Positions 33,104 through 40,768 of a stretch of DNA of 64,000 nucleotides are shown here, piece by piece. Positions within the stretch are counted from its first letter, which is position 1. Each line of letters starts with the position of its first letter. The position numbers and the translations under genes are program-made. The notes below the pieces were generated by a model. The model was not told the origin of the DNA, did not search any database, and worked only from the letters and a program-made list of their open reading frames with translations. Source of the DNA: Elusimicrobiota bacterium (lineage in GTDB: Bacteria; Elusimicrobiota; Elusimicrobia; Elusimicrobiales; UBA9959); contig JAGVVD010000008.1 in the NCBI GenBank assembly GCA_019135865.1, forward strand, positions 123,495-187,494, written 5' to 3'.

Positions 33104-34339
33104 ATGGCCAAACCGGAGATAGTAGCGAGCCTCGACATGGGCAGCGGCAAGGTCACCTGCATCCTCGCCGCGCACGACCCGGACGCCGGCAAGGTGCGCA
33201 TCATCTCGGGCGCCACCGCCCCCTGCAAGGGCCTCAAGGGCGGCGTCGTGGTCAGCATCCCGGAGACCGCCAAGGCCGTCGCGATGGCCATGGAGGAGGC
33301 CGAGGAGAAGAGCGGCGAGGTCATCCGCGAGGTGCTCATGGGAGTGCGCGGCACGCACATCAGCACCTACAACAACCGCGGGGCCTACAATATCGCCCGC
33401 ACCGACCGCGAGATAACCGCCGACGACGTTTCCAGCGTCATAGAGAACGCCAAGGCCATCCCGATCTCCAACGACAGGGATATCCTGCACGTGGTCCCGC
33501 AGGGTTTCTCCCTCGACAGGCAGAAGGGCGTGCCCAACCCCGTCGGGATGGAGGGCTCGCTGCTCGAGGTCGGCGTGCACATAGTCACGGTCTCCAACTC
33601 GCACATCAACAATCTCACGCGCGCCGTCGCGCAGGCCGGTTTCCGCGTCGTCGACACCGTCTACAGCCTGCTCGCGCTGGGAGAGGTCGTCGTTTCGCCG
33701 GAGGAGAAGGACCTGGGCTGCCTGCTCATCGACATAGGCGACCAGTCCGTCTCGATAGGCAGTTATTACGAAGGCAGCATCCGTTTCAGCCGCGAACTGG
33801 GCATAGGCGGCTACCATATCACGCGCGACATAGCCTACGCGCTGCATACCTCTATGAGCGCGGCGCAGGCGATCAAGGAAGGTCACGGCGCCGCCCTCTC
33901 CTCGCTGGTGGACGACGAGGGGACGATCGGCGTCGTGGGCCTCGACGGCCGCAATAAACGCGAGATAAAGCCGCGCGAACTGCTGGACTACGTGCAGCCC
34001 CGCGTGGAGGAGATCTACGGCAAGATCAACGATTCGCTGCAGAACTGCAATTACGCCTTCCCCGGCGGCGCCGTCCTGACCGGCGGCGGTTCGCTGCTGC
34101 GCGGCATGCCCGAGGCGGCCGAACAGGTGCTGGAACTCAGGCAGTCCCGCCTCGGCCACCCCAGGCCGGATTTCGTCGACGGTCCGCCGGAATACCTGAC
34201 GCCGGAGTACACGACCGCCGTGGCCATCGCCTGCTACCCCTTCATCAAGCCCTGGCCGGGCGACGCCGGCTCCGGCGGGGCGGCCTCCGTCGGCGGGCTT
34301 TTCAGGCGCGTTAAGCGCGTTCTGCAGAACATGATCTGA
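33104..34339 (+). CDS. ftsA: Cell division protein FtsA
   Basis: 411 residues, actin-like ATPase that tethers FtsZ to the membrane. The phosphate-1 motif SLDMGSGKVTCILA, RGTHISTYNNRG (1C subdomain region), LLIDIGDQSVSIGSYYEG (phosphate-2) and VLTGGGSLLRGMPE (adenosine motif) are in order. The C-terminus LFRRVKRVLQNMI is the amphipathic membrane-targeting helix. Ribosome-site sequence is present upstream (GGAG). It lies 66 bp after ftsQ and 18 bp before ftsZ. Confidence 0.97.
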   Translation: MAKPEIVASLDMGSGKVTCILAAHDPDAGKVRIISGATAPCKGLKGGVVVSIPETAKAVAMAMEEAEEKSGEVIREVLMGVRGTHISTYNNRGAYNIARTDREITADDVSSVIENAKAIPISNDRDILHVVPQGFSLDRQKGVPNPVGMEGSLLEVGVHIVTVSNSHINNLTRAVAQAGFRVVDTVYSLLALGEVVVSPEEKDLGCLLIDIGDQSVSIGSYYEGSIRFSRELGIGGYHITRDIAYALHTSMSAAQAIKEGHGAALSSLVDDEGTIGVVGLDGRNKREIKPRELLDYVQPRVEEIYGKINDSLQNCNYAFPGGAVLTGGGSLLRGMPEAAEQVLELRQSRLGHPRPDFVDGPPEYLTPEYTTAVAIACYPFIKPWPGDAGSGGAASVGGLFRRVKRVLQNMI

Positions 34340-34357
34340 GCGGGGCCCCGGAGAAAG

Positions 34358-35506
34358 ATGCCCAGGATAAACTGCATAGAGGAAAGCCGCGAGCACGAGG
34401 CGGTGATAAAGGTCATCGGCGTCGGCGGCGGCGGCGGCAACGCCGTCAACCGCATGGTGCAGGCCGGCATCCGCGGCGTGGACTTCATCGCGCTCAACAC
34501 GGACGCCCAGGCCCTGCGCATGAACTCCGCGCCGGTGCGCATACAGATAGGCGAGAAGGTCACGGGCGGCCTCGGCGGCGGCAGCGACCCGGCGGTCGGC
34601 CAGCAGGCCGCGCTCGAGTCGGAGCCCCAGATCAAGGACGTCGTCCGCGACGCGGACCTCATTTTCGTCACGGCCGGGATGGGCGGCGCCACCGGCACCG
34701 GCGGCGCGCCCGTGGTGGCGCGCGTAGCCAGGGAGACCACGAACGCCCTCGTCGTGGGCGTCGTGACCCGGCCTTTCGCGGTGGAGGGCAAGAAACGCCA
34801 GGACCAGGCGGATGCCGGCATCCGCGAGCTGCGCAATCACGTCGATTCCCTGCTCATCATCCCCAACGAGCGCCTGATGGAGATAGTCGACCGCGATACC
34901 ACCGCTCCCGAGGCCTACCGGCTCGCCGACGACGTGCTGCGCCAGGCGATACAGGGCATCTCCGACGTCATCACGCGCGCCGGCACGATCAACGTGGATT
35001 TCGCCGATGTGCGCAAGATCATGACCAAGTCCGGCGAGGCGCTGATCGGCATCGGCAGGGCCGAAGGCCCGGAACGCCACATGGAGGCCGCCAGCATGGC
35101 CATCCATTCGCCGCTGCTCGAGAACGCCGTGATGGAGGGGGCCCGCGGCATCCTGGTCTATTTCACCTCCTCCAAGGACCTGCGCCTGTTCGAGATCAAC
35201 GAGGCGATGGACTACATCAAGAAGTCCGCCAGCCCCGACGCCATGATAAAGTACGGGCAGGCCTACGACGACACCCTGGGCGACAGCATCGTCATCACGG
35301 TCATCGCCACCGGTTTTCCCTCCGCGCAGAAGCGCGTGCGGGAGCTGGGCCAGGGCCGGCATCAGTCCGTCCGCCGTCCGCCGGCTCCCGGCGTGGACCC
35401 GGACCAGGACCCGGCGCTGCCGCAGCCTCCCCACCTGGTCTCGGACGACGAGGAGATGGAGAAACCGGCTTTCATCCGCCGCGCCGGGAAGAGGATCCTG
35501 AAGTGA
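34358..35506 (+). CDS. ftsZ: Cell division protein FtsZ (T4-loop variant)
   Basis: 382 residues, tubulin-like GTPase forming the division ring. The nucleotide-binding loop IGVGGGGGNAVNRM, the T7 loop NVDFADVRKIM and the C-terminal conserved peptide (DDEEMEKPAFIRR) with basic tail GKRILK are normal. The tubulin signature GGGTGTG reads GGATGTG: Ala111 replaces a glycine in GMGGATGTGGAPV. This small change in the GTP phosphate loop is unusual but leaves the rest of the family intact. A GGAGAAAG ribosome site precedes the ATG. Firm identification. Confidence 0.97.
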   Translation: MPRINCIEESREHEAVIKVIGVGGGGGNAVNRMVQAGIRGVDFIALNTDAQALRMNSAPVRIQIGEKVTGGLGGGSDPAVGQQAALESEPQIKDVVRDADLIFVTAGMGGATGTGGAPVVARVARETTNALVVGVVTRPFAVEGKKRQDQADAGIRELRNHVDSLLIIPNERLMEIVDRDTTAPEAYRLADDVLRQAIQGISDVITRAGTINVDFADVRKIMTKSGEALIGIGRAEGPERHMEAASMAIHSPLLENAVMEGARGILVYFTSSKDLRLFEINEAMDYIKKSASPDAMIKYGQAYDDTLGDSIVITVIATGFPSAQKRVRELGQGRHQSVRRPPAPGVDPDQDPALPQPPHLVSDDEEMEKPAFIRRAGKRILK

Positions 35507-35516
35507 GGAGCTAGGC

Positions 35517-36605
35517 ATGGCCGTAGATCTGAAACTGTTGCTGAAAGTGATGGTCCAGAACAAGGCGTCGGATACCCATATCCGCGCGGACTCGCCCGTT
35601 TTCCTGCGCATCAACGGCGTGATGACGCCCGTGAACGGTTCCAATATGACCGCGGCCGAGGTGGAGGCGATGATACGGCCCCTCTTCAACGACCGCCATA
35701 AGCGCATCTTCGAGGAGATGAACGAGGTGGACTTCTCCCTCGACGGCGGGGAACTCGGCCGTTTCCGCTTCAACGCCTTCATGCAGAAGGGCAGGATGTG
35801 CGTGGCGATCCGGCACATCCCGCTCAGGATCCCCACTTTCGAGGAGCTCAAGCTGCCGGTCGAGGCCGTCAGGAAACTGCTGCAGAACGAGCGCGGCATC
35901 ATCCTCGTGACCGGCATCACCGGCTCGGGCAAGACCTCCACGCTGGCCGCGATGATCGAGCACCTCAACAACGAGTGGGAAGGCCATATCCTCACGATCG
36001 AGGACCCGGTCGAGTTCGTGTTCACCGATAAGAAGTGCATCATCAGCCAGCGCGAGATAGGCGCCGACACGTCCAACTTCGTGGAAGCCCTGCGCGCGGC
36101 CATGCGCCAGGACCCCGACATAATCCTGGTCGGCGAGATGCGCGACCTGGAGACGACGCAGGCGGCCATCACCGCCGCCGAGACCGGCCACCTGGTCTTC
36201 GCCACGCTGCACACGATAAACGCGGTGCAGACCCTCTCCCGCATCATAGACCTCTACCCGCCGCATCAGCAGGCGCAGGTGCGCATGCAGCTCTCCGAGA
36301 CGCTGAAGGGCATAGTCTCGCAGCGCCTGCTGCCGTGCACGAAGGGCGGCCGCATCCCGGCCGTCGAGGTCATGGTGGCCACGCCGCACGTCAAGAAGAT
36401 GATCGCCGACAACAACCTGGAGCACATCGGCCAGGCCATCGCCAAGGGCGGCTTTTACGGCATGCAGAGTTTCAACCAGTCGCTGGTCAGGATGCACAAG
36501 GAAGGCCTCGCCAGTCTCGAGGACATAGTGCAGGCCGCCAGCAACCCCGACGACGTGCTGCTGGCCGTCAAGGGCATAGAGCAGGACGTGGAATCGCGGA
36601 AGTAA
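35517..36605 (+). CDS. pilT: Type IV pilus retraction ATPase PilT family
   Basis: 362 residues, hexameric secretion-ATPase family. The N-terminal PAS-like part (LLKVMVQNKASDTHIRADS) is followed by Walker A GITGSGKTST, the Asp box (TIEDPVEFV), Walker B DPDIILVGEMRD and the His box GHLVFATLHT. The segment LKGIVSQRLLPCTKGGR is typical of PilT/PilU. PilT powers pilus retraction and twitching motility; PilU cannot be excluded. It is 10 bp downstream of ftsZ with GGAG upstream, which places pilus retraction in the division cluster. It would act on fibres made of pilins such as those at 28.6-29.7 kb. Confidence 0.93.
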   Translation: MAVDLKLLLKVMVQNKASDTHIRADSPVFLRINGVMTPVNGSNMTAAEVEAMIRPLFNDRHKRIFEEMNEVDFSLDGGELGRFRFNAFMQKGRMCVAIRHIPLRIPTFEELKLPVEAVRKLLQNERGIILVTGITGSGKTSTLAAMIEHLNNEWEGHILTIEDPVEFVFTDKKCIISQREIGADTSNFVEALRAAMRQDPDIILVGEMRDLETTQAAITAAETGHLVFATLHTINAVQTLSRIIDLYPPHQQAQVRMQLSETLKGIVSQRLLPCTKGGRIPAVEVMVATPHVKKMIADNNLEHIGQAIAKGGFYGMQSFNQSLVRMHKEGLASLEDIVQAASNPDDVLLAVKGIEQDVESRK

Positions 36606-36627
36606 ACCGTCACGGAAGAGGTGTGAA

Positions 36628-37347
36628 ATGTTCGCAGAAGGCTACATCGGGATAGCTGGGATCATAGGCGTGGGCAAGTCCACGCTGACCATGGAACTGG
36701 CCAAGGCGCTGAACTTCGAGCCGGTCCTCGAGGAGGTCGGCGGCAATCCCTACCTGGAGCACTTCTACAAGGACATGAAGCAGTACGGCACCATCATGCA
36801 GATCTGGCTGCTCAACCACCGCTTCCGCCAGCACCGCGAGTTCGTCAGCCGCATCAGCCTCGGCAAGATCCGCGGCGTCGTGCAGGACCGGACCATCTGG
36901 GAGGACACCATCTTCGCGCGCATGCTCAACCGCCACCCGGACAAGGTCATCAGCGACATGGACTACAACACCTACCTCGACCTCTTCGACAACATGGTCC
37001 TGCGCGAGATGGTCTTCCCGCAGCTGATGATCTTCCTCGACTGCCGCGTCGAGACCGCTCTCAAGCGCATCAGCGTGCGCGGCCGCAACATGGAGAAGGC
37101 CATCGACCCGGCCTACCTCAAGAGCCTGCAGGAGAACTACTACGAGTTCATCGAAGAGATGGAGGACGCCGGCGTGCGCATCCTCCGCCTGAACTGGGAG
37201 AATTTCCACTCGATAAGCGAGGTCGCGCGCCTGGTGCACGAATACTCGCTCAAGCCTTCCTCGTTCACCAAGTGGGTGCGCCCGCTGCGCAAGCTGGGCC
37301 TGGAGAACGAGGCCAACATCCCCAAGAAGGTGCCGGTGGCCCAGTGA
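36628..37347 (+). CDS. Deoxynucleoside kinase (dNK/dGK-dAK family)
   Basis: 239 residues. P-loop GIIGVGKST, the substrate-binding EEVGGNPYLEHFY (family: EPVxxNPYLxxFY), QDRTIWEDTIFA (DRS-type motif) and the lid-region segment RISVRGRNMEKAIDPAYL match bacterial and animal deoxynucleoside kinases. The enzyme phosphorylates salvaged deoxynucleosides. Substrate choice is not readable. It overlaps cmk by 4 bp (GTGA), coupling two nucleotide kinases, and has GAGGTG ahead of its ATG. Confidence 0.9.
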   Translation: MFAEGYIGIAGIIGVGKSTLTMELAKALNFEPVLEEVGGNPYLEHFYKDMKQYGTIMQIWLLNHRFRQHREFVSRISLGKIRGVVQDRTIWEDTIFARMLNRHPDKVISDMDYNTYLDLFDNMVLREMVFPQLMIFLDCRVETALKRISVRGRNMEKAIDPAYLKSLQENYYEFIEEMEDAGVRILRLNWENFHSISEVARLVHEYSLKPSSFTKWVRPLRKLGLENEANIPKKVPVAQ

Positions 37348-38036
37348 GCCGGCCCGGGGGCATCATCATCGCCATAGACGGGCCCGCCGGGGTGGGGAAA
37401 TCCACCATCGGCCGCCTGGCCGCGTCGCGGCTCGGCTACAAGTTCTTCAGCACCGGCCGCATGTACCGCGCGCTGGCGCTCAAGGCCCTGGAGGCCGGGC
37501 TGCCGGTGGACGACGGCCCCGCGCTGGCGGCGCTGGCCCGCCGGCTGCGCTGGGAGTTCCGCGACTCGGCCGGGCCGGAGCACGACATGTACGTGGACGG
37601 CGCGCTGATGGGGGACCAGCTTTCCGAAGAGAAAGTGAGCCGCGCCTCCAGCGCCGTGGCGAAACTGCGCGAGGTGCGCGATTTCATGCGCGACCGCCAG
37701 CGCGACGCCGGCCGCGCCGGCGGCGTCATCATGGAGGGCCGCGACATCGGCACCAACGTCTTCCCCGACGCGGAGCTCAAGATCTACCTCGACGCCTCGC
37801 CGGAGGCGCGGGCTTCCCGGCGCGTCGGCCAGCTGAAGCAGCTCGGCCAGCCGGCGGATTACGGCGAGATCCTCGATTTCATAAAGAAGCGCGACGCCCA
37901 GGATTCCGGCCGCGAACACAGCCCGCTGAAAAAGGCGGACGACGGCCATTACCTCGACTCCACCTCCCTCACGAGGGAGCAGGTGGTCGAAGAGATAGTG
38001 CGCCTCCACGCGGCCGCGTCGGGAGGCGGCCGCTGA
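37344..38036 (+). CDS. cmk: Cytidylate kinase
   Basis: 230 residues from a GTG inside the GTGA overlap with the previous gene; no ATG precedes the conserved start. Cmk phosphorylates CMP and dCMP. Walker A is IAIDGPAGVGKSTIGR, the substrate segment is YKFFSTGRMYRALAL, and the NMP-lid block GVIMEGRDIGTNVFPDAELKIYLDA matches the family motif. KKRDAQDSGREHSPLKKADD is the usual C-terminal motif. It overlaps plsC by 1 bp. The cmk-plsC-rpsA order is common in bacteria. Confidence 0.95.
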   Translation: MSRPGGIIIAIDGPAGVGKSTIGRLAASRLGYKFFSTGRMYRALALKALEAGLPVDDGPALAALARRLRWEFRDSAGPEHDMYVDGALMGDQLSEEKVSRASSAVAKLREVRDFMRDRQRDAGRAGGVIMEGRDIGTNVFPDAELKIYLDASPEARASRRVGQLKQLGQPADYGEILDFIKKRDAQDSGREHSPLKKADDGHYLDSTSLTREQVVEEIVRLHAAASGGGR

Positions 38037-38629
38037 TGTTCGCCGGGCCCTTCCTCGCCTTCGTACGCCTGCTGCTGCGGCTACTCTACAGGATAGAGGT
38101 AAGCGGCCTGGAACGGGTCCCGCCCTCGGGCCCGGTCCTGCTGGCCTGCAACCACCTTTCCAACATAGACCCGCCAGCGCTGATGTCCTTCGTCAAGAAG
38201 GCGCGCCCGGACGCCTGCATAATCGCCAAGAAGGAGCTCTTCGCCGTGCCGGTGTTCGGTTCCGTCATAAAGGCGCTGGGAGCCTTCCCCGTGGACAGGC
38301 GGCGCGAGGGCGGGGACCTGGGCGCCATGCGGGCGGCCCTGGGCGCGCTCAGGGCCGGCCGGCTCCTGGCCATCTTTCCCGAGGGTACCCGCGCGAAGGG
38401 GAAGAAACTGGAACCCAAGGCCGGCGTGGCCATGCTGGCGCACCGCTCCGGCGCGCCCGTCCTGACGGCGCGGGTCTTCAACAGCGAAAACGCCGCCAAA
38501 TTAGGTAAAATAAAGGTGAAGTTCGGCAGCCTGATGACTTTCGAGACGTCCGGAACTGATCCCAAAAAAGATTATCTGGAATTTTCAAAGGCCGTGATGG
38601 ACGGCATATTCGCGATAACGGAGGACTGA
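38036..38629 (+). CDS. plsC: 1-acyl-sn-glycerol-3-phosphate acyltransferase
   Basis: 197 residues. The HX4D catalytic motif is NHLSNID, and the FPEGTRAKGKK block is the second family motif. The N-terminus is hydrophobic (FAGPFLAFVRLLLRLLYRI), consistent with monotopic membrane association. The enzyme makes phosphatidic acid from lysophosphatidic acid, following PlsY (57.3-58.0 kb), which makes the lysophosphatidic acid. Translation is coupled to cmk (TGATG). The gene ends 7 bp before rpsA. Confidence 0.94.
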   Translation: MFAGPFLAFVRLLLRLLYRIEVSGLERVPPSGPVLLACNHLSNIDPPALMSFVKKARPDACIIAKKELFAVPVFGSVIKALGAFPVDRRREGGDLGAMRAALGALRAGRLLAIFPEGTRAKGKKLEPKAGVAMLAHRSGAPVLTARVFNSENAAKLGKIKVKFGSLMTFETSGTDPKKDYLEFSKAVMDGIFAITED

Positions 38630-38636
38630 GATCGCC

Positions 38637-39881
38637 ATGGAAGAGAACAAAGAGAAACAGCATGAGACCGGGACCGCCGGCCAGGTCCCGCACGGCGGGA
38701 ACGGCGGAACTTCCATGGACGCGGCGCCCGCGGCCGCGCAGGCCGCGGAAGAAGAGATGTCCATGGCCGACCTCCTCAAGGCCGAGGAGGCCGTCTCGGA
38801 AAAGCTTTACGGGCGCGACATAGTCGAGGTGAAGGTGGTGCAGGTCACCGCCGACTCCGTCCTCGTCGATATCGGCGAGAAGAAGGAGGGCTCCATCCCG
38901 CTCTCGGATTTCCCCGAAGGCAAGGCTCCCGAACCCGGCGCGGTCATCCCGGCCGTGCTCGAGAAGAAGGGCGGCGAGGGCCGCCCCACGCTGCTCTCCC
39001 ACAAGCGGGCCCGCGAGCGCAACGCCTGGCAGGCCTGCGCCAAAGCCTTCGAGGCCAAAGAGCGGCTCCGCGGCCGCATCTCGGCCAAGGTGAAGGGCGG
39101 CTACGTCGTGGACGTGGACGGCCTGCGCGGGTTCATGCCCCTGTCCCTCTCCGAGATAGGCGGCGCGCACAGGCATTACCTGCCCGACAGCGCCAAGGTC
39201 AGGTTCTATATCACCGACTTCGCGGAGAAGGAGCGCAAGCTGATCCTCTCCCGCCGCCAGGTGCTCGAGGAGGACGAGAAGGCCCGCAGGACGGAGGTCC
39301 TGGCCGGGATAAAGAACGGCGAGATAGTCCGCGCCGTGGTCTCCAAGGTCATACCCGACGGCGTGTTCCTCCGCTTCCAGGGGATCGAGGGTTTCGTGCA
39401 CCTCTCCGACGTCTCCTGGCGCAAACCCGAGGAGGACGTGAAGACCCTCAAGCGCGGCCAGCGCGTCAAGGCCAAGGTCCTTTCGCTGGACCGCGAGAGC
39501 GAGAAGCTCTCGTTCGGCCTCAAGCAGCTGATGCCCAACCCGGTGGACATGCTCAAGAAACGCTTCGCCTACAAGTCGCTGGTCGGCGGCAAGGTGGTCT
39601 CCGTGACGCCCGAAGGCGCCAGGGTGGCCGTCAGCGAGCGCGTCGAGGGGTTCATCCCCGCCGCCGAGTACGGCCACGAGGCCGTCCCCGCCGAGGGTTC
39701 CCAGATCAAGGCCGCCGTCATAGGGATCAACGCCCAGGATTTCACGCTGACGCTCTCCGTCAGGAGCGTGGAGGCCATCGAGGACCGCAAGCGGATGGCC
39801 AAGTACCTGAAGGGGTCCCCGACGCTTACGCTGGGGCAGATCCTGCTGGAGAGTTCGGAGGACGAGGGTGCCAACGGCTGA
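38637..39881 (+). CDS. rpsA: S1-domain RNA-binding protein (ribosomal protein bS1 type)
   Basis: 414 residues with about four S1 motifs: residues about 60-120 (VVQVTADSVLVDIGEKKEGS), 140-205 (GRISAKVKGGYVVDVDGLRGFMP), 220-290 (AVVSKVIPDGVFLRFQGIEG) and 305-370 (GKVVSVTPEGARVAVSERVEG). The N-terminus is Glu/Lys/Ala-rich and disordered. E. coli bS1 has six repeats, so this is a shorter form, as in several phyla. Likely helps mRNA binding at the 30S subunit. Position after cmk-plsC supports rpsA. Confidence 0.9.
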   Translation: MEENKEKQHETGTAGQVPHGGNGGTSMDAAPAAAQAAEEEMSMADLLKAEEAVSEKLYGRDIVEVKVVQVTADSVLVDIGEKKEGSIPLSDFPEGKAPEPGAVIPAVLEKKGGEGRPTLLSHKRARERNAWQACAKAFEAKERLRGRISAKVKGGYVVDVDGLRGFMPLSLSEIGGAHRHYLPDSAKVRFYITDFAEKERKLILSRRQVLEEDEKARRTEVLAGIKNGEIVRAVVSKVIPDGVFLRFQGIEGFVHLSDVSWRKPEEDVKTLKRGQRVKAKVLSLDRESEKLSFGLKQLMPNPVDMLKKRFAYKSLVGGKVVSVTPEGARVAVSERVEGFIPAAEYGHEAVPAEGSQIKAAVIGINAQDFTLTLSVRSVEAIEDRKRMAKYLKGSPTLTLGQILLESSEDEGANG

Positions 39882-40749
39882 GGCCGCCGCCTCCGTTCTC
39901 CGAGGGCGCCGCCGTTTTTCCCAGTTCTTCCGCAACCGGACGACCGCCATCCTCGCCGCGGCCCTGGCAGCGGCGGGGATGTGTTTTTTCTGGGCGCGCG
40001 GTCCGGAGGCGGTGGAAGAGAAACTGGCCAGGGTCCGGACGCGCCTGGCGGAGGACCCCGGGGATATGAGCGCCCTTTACGAGGCCGGCCGCCTGGAGTT
40101 CCTCCGGGGGCCGGCTTCTTACGCCGCCGCCGCCTCCTATTTCGAGCGGGCCCGGGAGGCCGGCCTGACGGACCCGCGGCTTTTCTATTACCTGGGCTCG
40201 GTGTACCAGGGCCTGGGCCTCTACGATTTCGCGGCCGAGGAGTACCGGCGTTATCTCAACAACAAGCCGGGCGATCTCGAGGTCCGGCTTTCGCTGGCCA
40301 AGCTCTCGTACCAGAAAGGCGATTACGCCGCGGCCGAGGACGCCTTCTCCGGCCTCGCGGAGGAGCGCCCCAGGGACCCCGTGGTCCTGGAGAACCTGGC
40401 GCTGGCGTCCTGGAAGAACGGGGGGGCCTGGGCCGAGCCCCTGGCCGGACTGCGCGAACTGGGGGGGACCCCCGCCGCGCGGGCCGATCTCGTGGAGGGC
40501 CTGATAAACCACGCCTCCGGGGACCACGCGCGGGCCGCGGAACTGCTGGCGCGCGCGGCCGGCTCCCCCGCCGCCGTCCCCGACAGGACGGAGCTCCTGC
40601 GCAAGCTGGCCGACTCGCGCCGCAGCCTGAAGGACGAGGCCGGCGCCGCGGCCGCGCTGCGCGAGCTGCTGGCGCTGAGCCCCGGCGACAAGGAAGCCGC
40701 CTCGCTGCTCCCGCGCCTGGAGCGCGCCGCCGCCAGGAAGAAGAAATAA
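39868..40749 (+). CDS. Membrane-anchored TPR protein
   Basis: 293 residues from a GTG overlapping rpsA by 14 bp. A basic N-terminus and a single transmembrane helix (about 28-43, AILAAALAAAGMCFFW) precede several tetratricopeptide repeats (LYEAGRLEFLRG, LFYYLGSVYQGLGLYDFAAEEYRRYL, LSLAKLSYQKGDYAAAEDAF, VLENLALASWKNGG), with the repeat region facing the periplasm. It ends in ARKKK. TPR proteins are protein-binding scaffolds; the partner is unknown. The large outer-membrane protein gene follows 19 bp later, so a role with it is possible. Confidence 0.82.
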   Translation: MPTAEAAASVLRGRRRFSQFFRNRTTAILAAALAAAGMCFFWARGPEAVEEKLARVRTRLAEDPGDMSALYEAGRLEFLRGPASYAAAASYFERAREAGLTDPRLFYYLGSVYQGLGLYDFAAEEYRRYLNNKPGDLEVRLSLAKLSYQKGDYAAAEDAFSGLAEERPRDPVVLENLALASWKNGGAWAEPLAGLRELGGTPAARADLVEGLINHASGDHARAAELLARAAGSPAAVPDRTELLRKLADSRRSLKDEAGAAAALRELLALSPGDKEAASLLPRLERAAARKKK

Positions 40750-40768
40750 CCGCCCCGGGGGTAGCCCT

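Noticed and set aside
33071..36247. Minus-strand frame of over 1000 codons opposite ftsA-ftsZ-pilT
   Set aside because: Antisense to three firmly identified genes on the plus strand.
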